NCBI RefSeq assembly: GCF_038181555.1
Contig: NZ_JBBWUA010000013.1
Coordinates: 1-64,000, forward strand
Source of the DNA: Desulfitobacterium sp038181555
GTDB taxonomy: Bacteria > Bacillota > Desulfitobacteriia > Desulfitobacteriales > Desulfitobacteriaceae
Reading direction: 5' to 3'
DNA: 64,000 nucleotides
Both the position numbers and the translations under genes were made by a program. Below the pieces are notes generated by a model that was not told the origin of the DNA, ran no database searches, and worked only from the letters and a program-made list of their open reading frames with translations. Position 1 is the stretch's first letter. Each line of letters opens with the position of its first letter. Below are positions 33,945 through 43,128 of the stretch, piece after piece.

Positions 33945-35591
33945 ATGGAAGGAAAATGCAGAGCAGGAGCTCTTGTTTCTGAGGTCTTAAAAAAAGAAGG
34001 TGCCAAATATATCTTTGGTATCCCAGGTGGGCATATCTATCCTGCTATGGAACGCTGCGAAGAACTAGGTATTCCCTTTATCGGTGTCCGCCATGAAATG
34101 ACAGCTGCTTTTGCAGCGGAAGGTTGGGCCTTAACCACCGGTAAATTCGGAGTATGCACAGGAACTGCCGGCCCAGGGGTCACCAATTTGCTTACTGGCT
34201 TAGCCAACTCTTACGTAGGAGGATTCCCGGTTTTTGCTCTCGGCGGTAAAGCTCGGATTACGGAAAATGACCGTAACGAACTCCAAGATTTTAATTCAAT
34301 GGCTGTTCTCAGTCAAATGACTAAGCATGCTCGCGCGGTCTCTGAGCCCAAACGGATCCCAGAATATGTGGGCAGAGCTATCGCTCATGCCACCACCGGC
34401 AAACCTGGACCAGTTTACATCGAGGTTCCCAGAGATCTTATGGAAACTGAAGTGGATCTCTCCACAGTGGAGTTCCAAGAAAGATATATCACTGAAAGCA
34501 AGCCCCAAGGAGATCCTGCCAGCATTCAAGCTGCTCTGGAACTGATTAAAGAAGCTCAGAAACCGGTCATCATCGCTGGTTCTGGAGTATGGTTCTCCCA
34601 AGCTCATCATGAACTCCAAGCCTTCGTAGAAAAAACCGGCATCCCCTTTGCAACCCGTAACGCAGCCAGAGGATGCATCACTGATAAACATCCCTTGTTC
34701 ATTAGCCCCGGCTATGATCACCCCATTCTTCAAGCCCTTTTGGCAGAAGCAGATCTAGCCATCGTTATCGGCACTAAACCTGGCTTTACCTTGGGCAGAG
34801 GAAACTTCCGCAAAGATTTAAAAATCATCCGCATCGATATCGATGCTGCAGAGTTGTACAATCAGTTAGACGTTAAAGTGGGTATCCACGGCGATGCTAA
34901 GGAAGTTCTGAAGCAGCTCATCGCAGGTGTCGAAGCCGGAAGTCGTCCCCAATGGACAGGATTCCTTGGTGCAGTAAAACAACAATTTGCCGGTCTCTTT
35001 GGCCAAATGTGTGATCCCAGCCATTCACCTATTCATCCAGTTCATTTGATGAGCCAAATTGCACAAAGGGTGGATGAAGAAACCATCGTCGTCGTCGATG
35101 GTGGCGATACAGCTACTTGGGCTACTTTAGTACTACCAGCTTATGGACCTGGACAAATGCTCTCTATTGCTGCAACTAGCTTTGGTCCTTTAGGTGTGGG
35201 CATGGGTTATGCCATCGCCGCCAAGCTGGCTCATCCAGAGAAGAAGGTCATTATGATCACTGGAGACGGAGCCTTCGGTTATGGAGTAGCAGAATTCGAT
35301 ACCTTGAAGCGGTATGGACTTGATATCACCACTATTATCCTTAACGATGGTCTCTGGGGCATGATTAAACGCTCTGAGGCTAAGAAGGCCAGCGGCAAAG
35401 CCAAATTCGTGGGTGTGGAACTCATGGAACAAGTCCATTACGAAAAGGTCGTGGAAGGCTATGGCGGCTACGGCGAATTCGTCACAGACCCAGCAGAAGT
35501 AGGCAACGCCATCGACCGTGCTCTGGCTTCCGGTAAAATGTCCTGCGTCAACGTCATCACCGACCCCCAATTCGGCCCCCCCAGCAGATAA
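33945..35591 (+). CDS. Thiamine-pyrophosphate enzyme, acetolactate-synthase-like
   Basis: 548 residues with the three TPP domains: N-terminal pyrimidine-binding domain with the catalytic Glu in GVRHEMTAAFAAEGW (about residue 48) and GTAGPGVTN; central Rossmann domain; C-terminal PP domain with GDGAFGYGVAEFDTL..ILND, the Mg/TPP motif. AGAGGAGG precedes ATG. It resembles acetolactate synthase large subunit, but no ilvH-type regulatory subunit is present. Other functions of the family (oxo-acid decarboxylase, glyoxylate carboligase) cannot be excluded. It lies between the MFS gene and the SCP2 gene. Confidence 0.83.
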   Translation: MEGKCRAGALVSEVLKKEGAKYIFGIPGGHIYPAMERCEELGIPFIGVRHEMTAAFAAEGWALTTGKFGVCTGTAGPGVTNLLTGLANSYVGGFPVFALGGKARITENDRNELQDFNSMAVLSQMTKHARAVSEPKRIPEYVGRAIAHATTGKPGPVYIEVPRDLMETEVDLSTVEFQERYITESKPQGDPASIQAALELIKEAQKPVIIAGSGVWFSQAHHELQAFVEKTGIPFATRNAARGCITDKHPLFISPGYDHPILQALLAEADLAIVIGTKPGFTLGRGNFRKDLKIIRIDIDAAELYNQLDVKVGIHGDAKEVLKQLIAGVEAGSRPQWTGFLGAVKQQFAGLFGQMCDPSHSPIHPVHLMSQIAQRVDEETIVVVDGGDTATWATLVLPAYGPGQMLSIAATSFGPLGVGMGYAIAAKLAHPEKKVIMITGDGAFGYGVAEFDTLKRYGLDITTIILNDGLWGMIKRSEAKKASGKAKFVGVELMEQVHYEKVVEGYGGYGEFVTDPAEVGNAIDRALASGKMSCVNVITDPQFGPPSR

Positions 35592-35627
35592 GAGTGAATT
35601 AAGGGGACAGGTACAGTTATTCAAATT

Positions 35628-35656
35628 TGGGACAGGGGAATAGGTCCCTTGTCCCA
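35628..35656. repeat. REP-like palindrome between TPP enzyme and SCP2 genes
   Basis: GGGACAGGGG and CCCTTGTCCC form a stem, with GGGGACAGGTAC just upstream (35603-35614). This sequence style is common in REP/RAYT-type intergenic elements. No transposase is present. Confidence 0.5.
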
Positions 35657-35773
35657 GTCCACTACCTAAACCCCAAAGCATGTGAGTAATCACATATACT
35701 GAATAAAACCAAGTAAATCTATAATGCAACATTACAAAGCATTTAACTACTACTGTAATTGGAGGACACTGAA

Positions 35774-36094
35774 ATGAGCGTAAAAGAAGAAATCTATGCA
35801 TTTTGCGAGAAAATGAATACAGATTCAGGCCATATGGAAGGAAAGGATCTGAGCTTCCAAGTTAACCTAAAAGAAAGTGGCCCCATCCAAATGGTGATTA
35901 AGGATGCAAAAATCACTGTTTATGAAGATTGCCCTCATACACCGGAGTTAACTCTGACTATCTCTGATGACGATTATTCTAAATTACTCAAAAACCAACT
36001 CAACACTACAGTGGCTCTAATGACCGGAAAAGTCAAAGTAGATCGTGTAGATAAAGCCTTAAAGCTTTTGGAAGTAGTTAAGCAATACTACTAA
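35774..36094 (+). CDS. SCP2 sterol-binding domain protein
   Basis: 106 residues, a single SCP2-like domain. ISFQVNLKESGPIQMVIKD-like strands, ELTLTISDDDYSKLLKN and TVALMTGKVKVDRVDKALKLLEV are in the family order. ATG 35774 has GGAGGA upstream. It contains no catalytic motif; SCP2 domains bind hydrophobic ligands in a cavity, including acyl chains and CoA esters. Its place between two TPP enzymes is unusual, and its job there is unknown. Confidence 0.82.
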   Translation: MSVKEEIYAFCEKMNTDSGHMEGKDLSFQVNLKESGPIQMVIKDAKITVYEDCPHTPELTLTISDDDYSKLLKNQLNTTVALMTGKVKVDRVDKALKLLEVVKQYY

Positions 36095-36202
36095 GAGCAG
36101 CAAAAAATTAGACTCTTGAGTCTTGTTAAGTTCATAGGTAGTTTCATGTAACTATCTTAGTAAAGCATAGAATATGCTGGAGTAGATTTGGAGGAAAGTA
36201 CT

Positions 36203-37939
36203 ATGGAAAAAGTAAGAATGACACCCAGTGAAGCTATCTGCGAAACCTTATTGGCTGAAGGTGTGGATCATGTAACAGGTATCGTAGGATCAGCTTTTAT
36301 GGATCTTCTAGATCTCTTCCCCACAGCCGGGATTAAATTCGTCCCCGTTCGTCACGAACAATCCGCCGGACATATGGAAGATGCTTATACCCGTGTAACA
36401 GGCCGTGCAGGAGTGCTCATTGGCCAAAATGGCCCTGGTATCACCAATATGGTCACCTCTGTGGCAGCAGCCAATTCGGCTCATACCCCTATGGTTATTA
36501 TCTGCCCCTCAGCTGGGACTCCAACAGTGGGCTGGGACGGCTTCCAAGAAGCAGACACCGTTCAGATTTTCAAAGCTATTACTAAGGAAACCATTCGCGT
36601 ACCCCATCCTTCCCGGGCTGCCGATTGCCTGCGGACTGCTTTCCGCATTGCTTATGCGGAGCGGGGCCCTGTACTCTATGATATCCCTAGGGATTATTTC
36701 TATGGTGAAATTGATGAGCAGATCCTCGAGCCCCATCAATATCGTGTTTCCCAACGGGGCTGCGGAGATTTGGCTTCCATCGCTAAGTCTGTCGAGCTCT
36801 TAGCTTCCGCAAAGCGCCCAGTCATTATCTCCGGTCGCGGAGTTGTCGATACCAAATCCAAGGACATCGTAGCTAAAATCGCGGAGCTCCTCACTGCTCC
36901 TGTAGCTTGCACCTATCTCCATAACGATGCCTTTCCTTCAGATCATCACCTGTGGTTAGGGCCTATCGGTTATATGGGCTCTAAAGCAGCCATGAATACA
37001 GTGGCTGAGGCAGATGTTATCCTTGCTTTGGGAACTAGACTTTCTGTCTTCGGTACCACACCTCAGTATGACATCAATTACTTCCCAGACAGTGCCAAGA
37101 TCATTCAAGTAGATATTAATCCTCGCAATATCGCCAGAACCCATCCAGTAGAAGTAGGTTTGATTGCTGATGCTAAAGAAGCAGCCAAGGAAATCCTCAA
37201 AGGCTTAGAAGCAAAAATCTCTAATCCTAAAGTTAATGAAGAATACTTAAAAGTCATTAAGAGTCGTCAGGATGCTTGGGATAAGGAAATCGTTGACTTA
37301 GCTATGGTAGATGGCGATCCTATCAATCCTCGCCGTGCTCTTTTAGAAATCCAAAAGGTATTGCCTGAAAATGCAATTGTCTCTACGGATATTGGTAATG
37401 TTTCCTCTACAGCCAATAGCTACCTGAGATTTAAGGGCGAAGGGATGCATATCGCTGCCTTGACTTTTGGTAACACCGGATTTGCTTATCCTGCAGCATT
37501 AGGTGCCCAAATGGCAAATCCAGATGCTCCTGTAGTAGCCATTGTCGGAGACGGAGCTTGGGGAATGAGCCTCCATGAAGTGAGTACCGCTGTAGAACAT
37601 AATCTACCAGTCGTCGCTATTGTCTTCCGGAACATGGCTTGGTGTGCAGAAAAGAAAAATCAAATCGATTTCTACAACAACCGCTTTATCGGCGCTGATA
37701 TTCTCAATCCAGAAAGCTTTGCTCCAGTAGCCATCGCCATGGGTGCAGAAGGTATCCGTGTTAGTGATCCAGAGGAAGTGGGACCAGCTTTAGAAAGAGC
37801 CTTGTCATCTCGCAAACCTACCGTACTGGAAATCGTCTGCGATGGAACCATACTAGCACCACCTTTCAGAAAAGACGCTCTGAAATTACCTACCCGCCTG
37901 TTGCCTAAGTACAAGGATTTAGATGTGAGAAATTGGTAA
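36203..37939 (+). CDS. xsc: Sulfoacetaldehyde acetyltransferase-like TPP enzyme
   Basis: 578 residues. VRHEQSAGHMEDAYTR has the catalytic Glu, followed by QNGPGITN; the middle block HNDAFPSDHHLWLGPIGYM-GSKAAM, LALGTRLSVFGTTPQYDI and IIQVDINPRNI is like Xsc and unlike acetolactate synthase; the TPP motif is GDGAWGMSLHEVS..VFRN, and KKNQIDFYNNRFIGAD and PPFRKDA are typical Xsc C-terminal landmarks. Xsc converts sulfoacetaldehyde and phosphate to acetyl phosphate and sulfite. Sulfite could then be respired or reduced by an organism like this. No taurine aminotransferase or phosphotransacetylase gene is nearby. ATG 36203 with GGAGGAAAG is preferred to TTG 36188. Confidence 0.78.
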   Translation: MEKVRMTPSEAICETLLAEGVDHVTGIVGSAFMDLLDLFPTAGIKFVPVRHEQSAGHMEDAYTRVTGRAGVLIGQNGPGITNMVTSVAAANSAHTPMVIICPSAGTPTVGWDGFQEADTVQIFKAITKETIRVPHPSRAADCLRTAFRIAYAERGPVLYDIPRDYFYGEIDEQILEPHQYRVSQRGCGDLASIAKSVELLASAKRPVIISGRGVVDTKSKDIVAKIAELLTAPVACTYLHNDAFPSDHHLWLGPIGYMGSKAAMNTVAEADVILALGTRLSVFGTTPQYDINYFPDSAKIIQVDINPRNIARTHPVEVGLIADAKEAAKEILKGLEAKISNPKVNEEYLKVIKSRQDAWDKEIVDLAMVDGDPINPRRALLEIQKVLPENAIVSTDIGNVSSTANSYLRFKGEGMHIAALTFGNTGFAYPAALGAQMANPDAPVVAIVGDGAWGMSLHEVSTAVEHNLPVVAIVFRNMAWCAEKKNQIDFYNNRFIGADILNPESFAPVAIAMGAEGIRVSDPEEVGPALERALSSRKPTVLEIVCDGTILAPPFRKDALKLPTRLLPKYKDLDVRNW

Positions 37940-37973
37940 ACATCTTACGCTAGGGAAGCATTCGTTGCAGTAA

Positions 37974-38016
37974 AAAAGGTATAATTCCTCATAATTTTGA
38001 CGGAATTATACCTTTG
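37974..38016 (+). terminator. Stem-loop after the xsc-like gene
   Basis: AAAGGTATAATTCC pairs with GGAATTATACCTTT across a 13-base loop, with a short T-run. It marks the probable end of the operon from 31602 and argues against a start at 38014 for the next gene. Confidence 0.75.
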
Positions 38017-38112
38017 CCTATGTCCGTAAGTATACTCCGCAGGGCACAAGCAAAGAAACATCTATTACTGTATTCGAGCAAAGATGATAGTATAGATATA
38101 TGGGGGTATGAA

Positions 38113-39318
38113 ATGTATAAGTTATATTGTAGAGCCTTTCAAAGCGTGTTGAAGCTTGGTACCTATTTTATGCCTTGGCGCACCCCAAAGTTGCTTGAGG
38201 GAAAAAACAGCCTAGGCCAGCTCCCCAGACTTATTAAAAATAATGAAATCAATAGTGTACTCATCGTAACGGACAAAGGAATTTCTTCCCTAGGGTTAAT
38301 GAATAGCCTACTTAAAGGATTAGAGGATCATGATATCAAGTATTGTGTGTATGATAAAACCGTTCCTAATCCAACCATTGATAATATTGAAGAAGCCCTA
38401 AAACTATACTATAGCAACAGATGTAAGGGGATTATTGCCTTTGGAGGCGGGTCCCCAATGGATTGTGCAAAGGGAGTGGGAGCGCGTATTGCCCGTCCCC
38501 AGAAGACGATCCCCCAAATGAAAGGGCTATTCAAGGTCTTAAAAAAGATCCCACCATTGTTTGCTATTCCAACAACAGCGGGAACGGGAAGCGAAGCCAC
38601 CATTGCAGCAGTAATCACTAATCAGGAAACGCACGAGAAGTATGCAATTAATGATTTGGTGCTTATCCCTAAATATGCTGTATTAGACCCCGCGCTTACC
38701 GTAGGTTTGCCACCTCATATTACGTCAACGACAGGCCTAGATGCTCTTACTCATGCAGTAGAGGCCTATATCGGCAGAAGTAACACCAAAGAAACTAAGG
38801 AGTTAAGCCGAAAAGCAGTAAACTTGATTTTCGATAATCTATTTGAGGCCTATTCTAACGGGGCAAATCTTGTGGCACGTGAAAATATGCAGAAGGCATC
38901 CTTTTATGCTGGGATTGCCTTTACCCGGGCTTATGTTGGATATGTTCATGCCTTGGCCCATCCCTTAGGCGGATTTTATGGAACACCTCATGGTCTGGCT
39001 AATGCTGTGATTTTACCCTATGTGCTTGAATACTACGGGGAGCCAGCCCACAAACCTTTGGCAGAACTGGCCGATTTAATCGGAATTTCTGAAAAGACGG
39101 ATACTACAGAGGAAAAGGCTTTGAAATTTATTGATGCGATTAAGAAGCTTAACCAAAGCATGGAGATTCCTGAAACAATCGGCGGGATTAAGGAGAAGGA
39201 TATCCCAACGATGAGTGATCGGGCCTTTAATGAGGCCAATCCACTTTATCCAGTACCGAGGATTCTATCGAGAGAAGACTTGATCAAGCTTTATGACCTA
39301 ATAAGAGTAAAGATATAG
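38113..39318 (+). CDS. Iron-containing alcohol dehydrogenase
   Basis: 401 residues of the group III Fe-ADH family. GGGSPMDCAKG is the NAD-binding loop; IPTTAGTGSEAT follows; GLDALTHAVEAYI and HALAHPLGGFYGTPHGLANAV hold the metal-binding histidines. ATG 38113 follows GGGGGT and family alignment starts here (MYKLYCRAF); the in-frame extension runs into the terminator of the upstream operon. It pairs with the aldehyde dehydrogenase at 39356. Sulfoacetaldehyde reductases in some anaerobes belong to this family, but a general alcohol/aldehyde role is equally possible. Confidence 0.87.
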   Translation: MYKLYCRAFQSVLKLGTYFMPWRTPKLLEGKNSLGQLPRLIKNNEINSVLIVTDKGISSLGLMNSLLKGLEDHDIKYCVYDKTVPNPTIDNIEEALKLYYSNRCKGIIAFGGGSPMDCAKGVGARIARPQKTIPQMKGLFKVLKKIPPLFAIPTTAGTGSEATIAAVITNQETHEKYAINDLVLIPKYAVLDPALTVGLPPHITSTTGLDALTHAVEAYIGRSNTKETKELSRKAVNLIFDNLFEAYSNGANLVARENMQKASFYAGIAFTRAYVGYVHALAHPLGGFYGTPHGLANAVILPYVLEYYGEPAHKPLAELADLIGISEKTDTTEEKALKFIDAIKKLNQSMEIPETIGGIKEKDIPTMSDRAFNEANPLYPVPRILSREDLIKLYDLIRVKI

Positions 39319-39355
39319 ATGATGAGTTGAAAAAAGTTCCGTGGGAGGTGTGGTT

Positions 39356-40726
39356 ATGAGTGATGTTAAAGAAATAATCCTTAAACAAAGAAGATACTTT
39401 GAAGAGGGTAAAACCAAAGATCTGAATTTTCGTATGGAGAAGCTCAGGGTCTTAAGAAAGGTAATTATTGAAAATGAAGAAGAAATCAGGGAGGCTTTGC
39501 ATAAAGACTTAAATAAGACTCCCTTTGAGGCCTATGCTACGGAAGTAGGGATTGTTCTAGAAGAATTGAGTTACACATTAAAGCATCTACCGAAATGGGT
39601 GAAAAGGAAAAGGGTAAGAACACCGATAACCCAATTCCTAGCCACAAGTTTCACCTACCCTGAACCCCATGGTATAACCTTGATTATGTCTCCCTGGAAC
39701 TATCCCTTCCAGCTTGCGATGGCACCATTGATTGGCGCCATCGCTGCAGGCAATTGCTCGGTTATTAAACCCTCTGAGTATTCCTTCAATACCTCTGTAG
39801 TGATCGAGAAGCTCATAAAAGAGAATTTCAAAGAGGAATTTATTACGGTAGTACGCGGTGGGAGAGAAGCTAATAAAACCTTGCTGGATGAGAAATTTGA
39901 TCATATCTTCTTTACAGGAAGTGTAGCGGTTGGTAAGACAGTCATGGAAGCAGCCTCCAAACACCTTACCCCTGTAACGCTGGAGTTGGGTGGTAAAAGC
40001 CCTTGCATTGTGGATGAAACTGCAAATATTGACTTGGCAGCAAAGCGGATTATGTGGGGAAAGCTCTTGAATTCAGGACAAACTTGCGTAGCCCCAGATT
40101 ATCTCCTGGTTCACAGTAGTATCAAGAGCAAACTTATTGATAAGATGAAAGAATACGTGATTGAGTTTTACGGGAAAAATCCCAGTAAAAATGAAGATTA
40201 TCCAAAGATAATTAATGAAAAGCATTTTAAGCGATTACAAAGCCTTATCATAGGTGAAGAAATTGTCTTTGGGGGACAATTTAATGAAGAAACCCATCAA
40301 ATCTCCCCAACCATTGTTCATAATATAACCTGGGACAGTCCAGTCATGTTGGAAGAGATTTTTGGGCCCATTCTGCCGGTGCTGGAATTCGAGCACTTAA
40401 GCGAGGTTATTTCTCAAGTCAATAAACATCCCAAACCCTTGGCACTATACTTCTTTACTACTAAAAAGGAAAGAGAAGAACAGATCCTTAGGGATATCTC
40501 CTTTGGTGGAGGATGTATCAACGATACCATTGTGCACTTAGCGACTTCCTATATGCCCTTCGGTGGGGTTGGTGAAAGTGGAATGGGAGGATATCATGGT
40601 AAGGCGAGTTTTGATACCTTTTCACATCAAAAAAGTATTATGAAAAGATCTAATTTGCTGGATATTCCTTTAAGGTATCCTCCCTTTAAAAATAAGTTAA
40701 GCTTAGTAAAAAAGGTTATGAGATAG
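39356..40726 (+). CDS. Aldehyde dehydrogenase (class 3-like)
   Basis: 456 residues. MSPWNYPFQLAMAPLIGAI is the NAD-fold signature, FFTGSVAVGK the cofactor loop, LELGGKSPCIV the general base Glu and NSGQTCVAPDY the nucleophilic Cys. The short N-terminus and the basic hydrophobic tail (SLVKKVMR) match ALDH3-type enzymes that oxidise medium- and long-chain aldehydes. GGGAGGTG precedes ATG 39356. It is probably co-transcribed with the alcohol dehydrogenase (38 bases between). Confidence 0.9.
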   Translation: MSDVKEIILKQRRYFEEGKTKDLNFRMEKLRVLRKVIIENEEEIREALHKDLNKTPFEAYATEVGIVLEELSYTLKHLPKWVKRKRVRTPITQFLATSFTYPEPHGITLIMSPWNYPFQLAMAPLIGAIAAGNCSVIKPSEYSFNTSVVIEKLIKENFKEEFITVVRGGREANKTLLDEKFDHIFFTGSVAVGKTVMEAASKHLTPVTLELGGKSPCIVDETANIDLAAKRIMWGKLLNSGQTCVAPDYLLVHSSIKSKLIDKMKEYVIEFYGKNPSKNEDYPKIINEKHFKRLQSLIIGEEIVFGGQFNEETHQISPTIVHNITWDSPVMLEEIFGPILPVLEFEHLSEVISQVNKHPKPLALYFFTTKKEREEQILRDISFGGGCINDTIVHLATSYMPFGGVGESGMGGYHGKASFDTFSHQKSIMKRSNLLDIPLRYPPFKNKLSLVKKVMR

Positions 40727-40737
40727 GCCGAGTCGAT

Positions 40738-40875
40738 AAATATTGTATACATTGCTAATAACTGTTGAAAACAACCCTCGTACTATGTTATTTTTAAGTC
40801 ATAAATTCTCATAGAGAAGAGCAAAGGCGCTCAAATGGACTGTACAAACGTACGTCCTTTTGGGCGCCTTTTTAT
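40738..40875 (+). promoter_or_regulatory. glnN leader: upstream element, promoter and terminator hairpin (attenuator)
   Basis: From left to right: AAATATTGTATACATTG (40738-40754), identical to the gltB leader; a candidate -35 TTGAAA (40765) and extended -10 region after TACTATG (40781); then GAGC-AAAGGC-GCTC (40819-40832), a stem with a 6-base loop having A at position 1 and G at position 4. The 5' part of a large terminator hairpin (AAGGCGCTCAAA..GGAC to GTCC..TTTGGGCGCCTTTTT, 40824-40873) overlaps the small stem, so the two exclude each other. That layout is known for ANTAR-protein antitermination. No ANTAR gene is in the window. Confidence 0.7.
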
Positions 40876-40901
40876 GTGCTGCAAAGGAAAGGGGAACGAA
40901 A

Positions 40902-42989
40902 ATGAAAATCTTCGGAACAAATGTCTTCAATGATAGCGTCATGCGTGAGAGACTACCCAAAAACATCTACAAATCCTTAAAAAATACTATTGACAATGGT
41001 CTTCCCCTAGATTCCGGTATTGCTGAGGTAGTAGCCAGTGCCATGAAGGATTGGGCCATCGAAAAGGGAGCGACACACTATACCCATTGGTTCCAGCCTC
41101 TAACCGGTTTGACCGCTGAAAAGCATGACTCCTTCATTTCTCCGACCCAAGATGGTCGCGTGATCATGGAATTCTCCGGTAAAGAGCTAGTCAAAGGGGA
41201 GCCAGATGCTTCCTCCTTCCCTAATGGTGGGATACGTTCCACCTTTGAGGCCAGAGGATATACAGCCTGGGACTGCACATCACCGGCATTTTTAAGGGAA
41301 GAGGGTACCAACATTGTCCTCTGTATCCCTACCGCTTTTTGTGCGTATACCGGGGAGGCCTTAGATAATAAAACTCCCTTGCTGCGCTCTATGGAAGCTT
41401 TGTCCAAGCAAGCTCTGAGAATTTTGAAACTCTTTGGGGATGAAGAGACCACCCGTGTTTCCAGTACGGTCGGCCCTGAACAAGAATATTTTCTCATTGA
41501 CAAAGCTTACTATGAACAAAGAATGGACCTTCTCCTCACAGGCCGTACCCTATTCGGAGCAAAGCCTCCCAAGGGCCAGGAAATGGAAGACCAGTACTTC
41601 GGCAGCATCAATGAGCGGGTCTCTTCCTTCATGCATGATGTGAATGTGGAAGCCTGGAAGCTGGGCATTGCAGCTAAAACCCAGCATAAAGAAGTGGCAC
41701 CAGGTCAATACGAAATCGCCCCCATTTTCAGCCTGACCAATGTCTCTACTGACCATAATCAGCTCATTATGGATGTTCTTAAAAAAGTTGCCAACCGCCA
41801 TGGCTTGGTCTGCCTTCTGCATGAAAAGCCCTTCGCAGGAGTCAATGGCTCCGGCAAGCATAATAACTGGGCTCTAGGCACTAATTCAGGGAAGAACCTC
41901 TTGGACCCAGGCTCCACTCCCCATGAAAATGCTCAATTTCTCACTTTCCTTTGTGCAGTGCTCAAAGCTGTGGATGAGCATGCGGATTTACTCCGAGCTT
42001 CTGCTGCTAATCCCGGCAATGATCACCGCTTAGGCGCCAATGAAGCACCTCCGGCTATCATCTCTGTTTTCTTAGGCGATCAACTGAGCGATATTCTATC
42101 TCAATTGCAAAACGGCGGTTTAAAAAGCTCAATATCCGAAAGCCGCATGACCATTGGGGTTACCACCTTGCCTGCTTTGAGAAAGGATTCCACCGACCGG
42201 AATCGCACATCTCCCTTTGCCTTTACCGGCAATAAGTTTGAATTTCGGATGGTTCCCTCCTCCATTTCCATTGCCGGACCCAATATCGTTCTGAATTCCA
42301 TAGTAGCCGAAGCCCTTTCCTGCATGGCGGATCGACTGGAGCAGGCAGAAGATTTCAACGCTGAATTGAAGAAGCTCCTCAAAGAGATTGCTATCAAGCA
42401 TTCTCGCATTGTTTTCGATGGCAACAACTACTCTGAAGAATGGGTGGAAGAAGCCGAACATCGGGGATTACCCAATATCCGTTCTACTGTGGATGCTATC
42501 CCTGCCTGGATCACACAAAAAGCAGTGGCACTCTTTGAGAAACATAGTGTTCTCAGCGGAACAGAGCTTCATTGCCGTTATGAAATTCTCCTTGAGCAAT
42601 ACAACAAAATGATCAATATTGAAGCCCAAACCATGCTCTATATGGCGAAACGTCAAATTATCCCCGCCGGTTTGAAAATGATTCAAAGTTTGGCTGCCGG
42701 AATTTCTGCAGTGAAAGCGGTTTCCAGTGCGCCTGTCTCTGTGCAGGAAGGGCTTTTAAGCCAAGTCTCCAATCTGATGGTCGCTGTAGATGAAAGCCTC
42801 CGAAATCTAGAAGCAAAGTCAAAGGAGGCTCAAGCGATTGCTGAGGTCTTTATGCAAGGCAAGTTTTATCGGGATGAAGTATTCACGACCATGAATGACC
42901 TCAGGGTAGCCGTGGATCAACTGGAGGAATTGGTAGATAAGGAATACTGGCCTCTGCCCAGTTATGCGGATATGTTGTTTAAGCTGTAA
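40902..42989 (+). CDS. glnN: Type III glutamine synthetase
   Basis: About 695 residues, the size of GSIII, which is much longer than GSI (about 450). MKIFGTNVFNDSVMRERLPK, GATHYTHWFQPLTGLTAEKHD, STVGPEQEYFL, HKEVAPGQYEIAPIF and VNGSGKHNNWALGT are the conserved N-domain and catalytic barrel blocks; EYWPLPSYADMLF is the usual C-terminus. ATG 40902 follows AAGGAAAGGGG; the longer ORF from 40860 would start inside the terminator. It makes glutamine from glutamate, ammonium and ATP. It has a leader homologous to that of gltB, so ammonium assimilation genes are likely co-regulated. Confidence 0.95.
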   Translation: MKIFGTNVFNDSVMRERLPKNIYKSLKNTIDNGLPLDSGIAEVVASAMKDWAIEKGATHYTHWFQPLTGLTAEKHDSFISPTQDGRVIMEFSGKELVKGEPDASSFPNGGIRSTFEARGYTAWDCTSPAFLREEGTNIVLCIPTAFCAYTGEALDNKTPLLRSMEALSKQALRILKLFGDEETTRVSSTVGPEQEYFLIDKAYYEQRMDLLLTGRTLFGAKPPKGQEMEDQYFGSINERVSSFMHDVNVEAWKLGIAAKTQHKEVAPGQYEIAPIFSLTNVSTDHNQLIMDVLKKVANRHGLVCLLHEKPFAGVNGSGKHNNWALGTNSGKNLLDPGSTPHENAQFLTFLCAVLKAVDEHADLLRASAANPGNDHRLGANEAPPAIISVFLGDQLSDILSQLQNGGLKSSISESRMTIGVTTLPALRKDSTDRNRTSPFAFTGNKFEFRMVPSSISIAGPNIVLNSIVAEALSCMADRLEQAEDFNAELKKLLKEIAIKHSRIVFDGNNYSEEWVEEAEHRGLPNIRSTVDAIPAWITQKAVALFEKHSVLSGTELHCRYEILLEQYNKMINIEAQTMLYMAKRQIIPAGLKMIQSLAAGISAVKAVSSAPVSVQEGLLSQVSNLMVAVDESLRNLEAKSKEAQAIAEVFMQGKFYRDEVFTTMNDLRVAVDQLEELVDKEYWPLPSYADMLFKL

Positions 42990-43076
42990 CACGTAGATTT
43001 GGGCATAGCAATAGCTATAACTATAACCATAACCATGGCCATACTACTTCACAAAAAAGCATAGTTCAAAAAGGAC

Positions 43077-43128
43077 AACTTGGGATATTCCACAATTAGT
43101 GGGTGTATTCCAGGTTTTCTTTTTTTAT
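43077..43128 (+). terminator. Terminator of glnN
   Basis: AACTTGGGATAttCCAC pairs with GTGGgTGTATtCCAGGTT with a few mismatches, followed by TTCTTTTTTT. Confidence 0.8.

Noticed and set aside
35601..35656. Insertion sequence end
   Set aside because: Only a REP-like palindrome is seen, with no transposase or paired end within several kilobases.
33945..37939. Ordinary branched-chain amino acid (ilv) operon
   Set aside because: No ilvC, ilvD or small subunit, and the second TPP enzyme has Xsc-like landmarks and not those of IlvB.
38014..38112. N-terminal extension of the iron alcohol dehydrogenase
   Set aside because: It would begin inside the 3' arm of the terminator at 37974-38016 and lacks a ribosome binding site, while 38113 has one and fits the family start.
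40738..40875. Glutamine riboswitch
   Set aside because: Known glutamine riboswitches are cyanobacterial and do not show this terminator-overlapping hexaloop; a protein-dependent antiterminator is a better fit.
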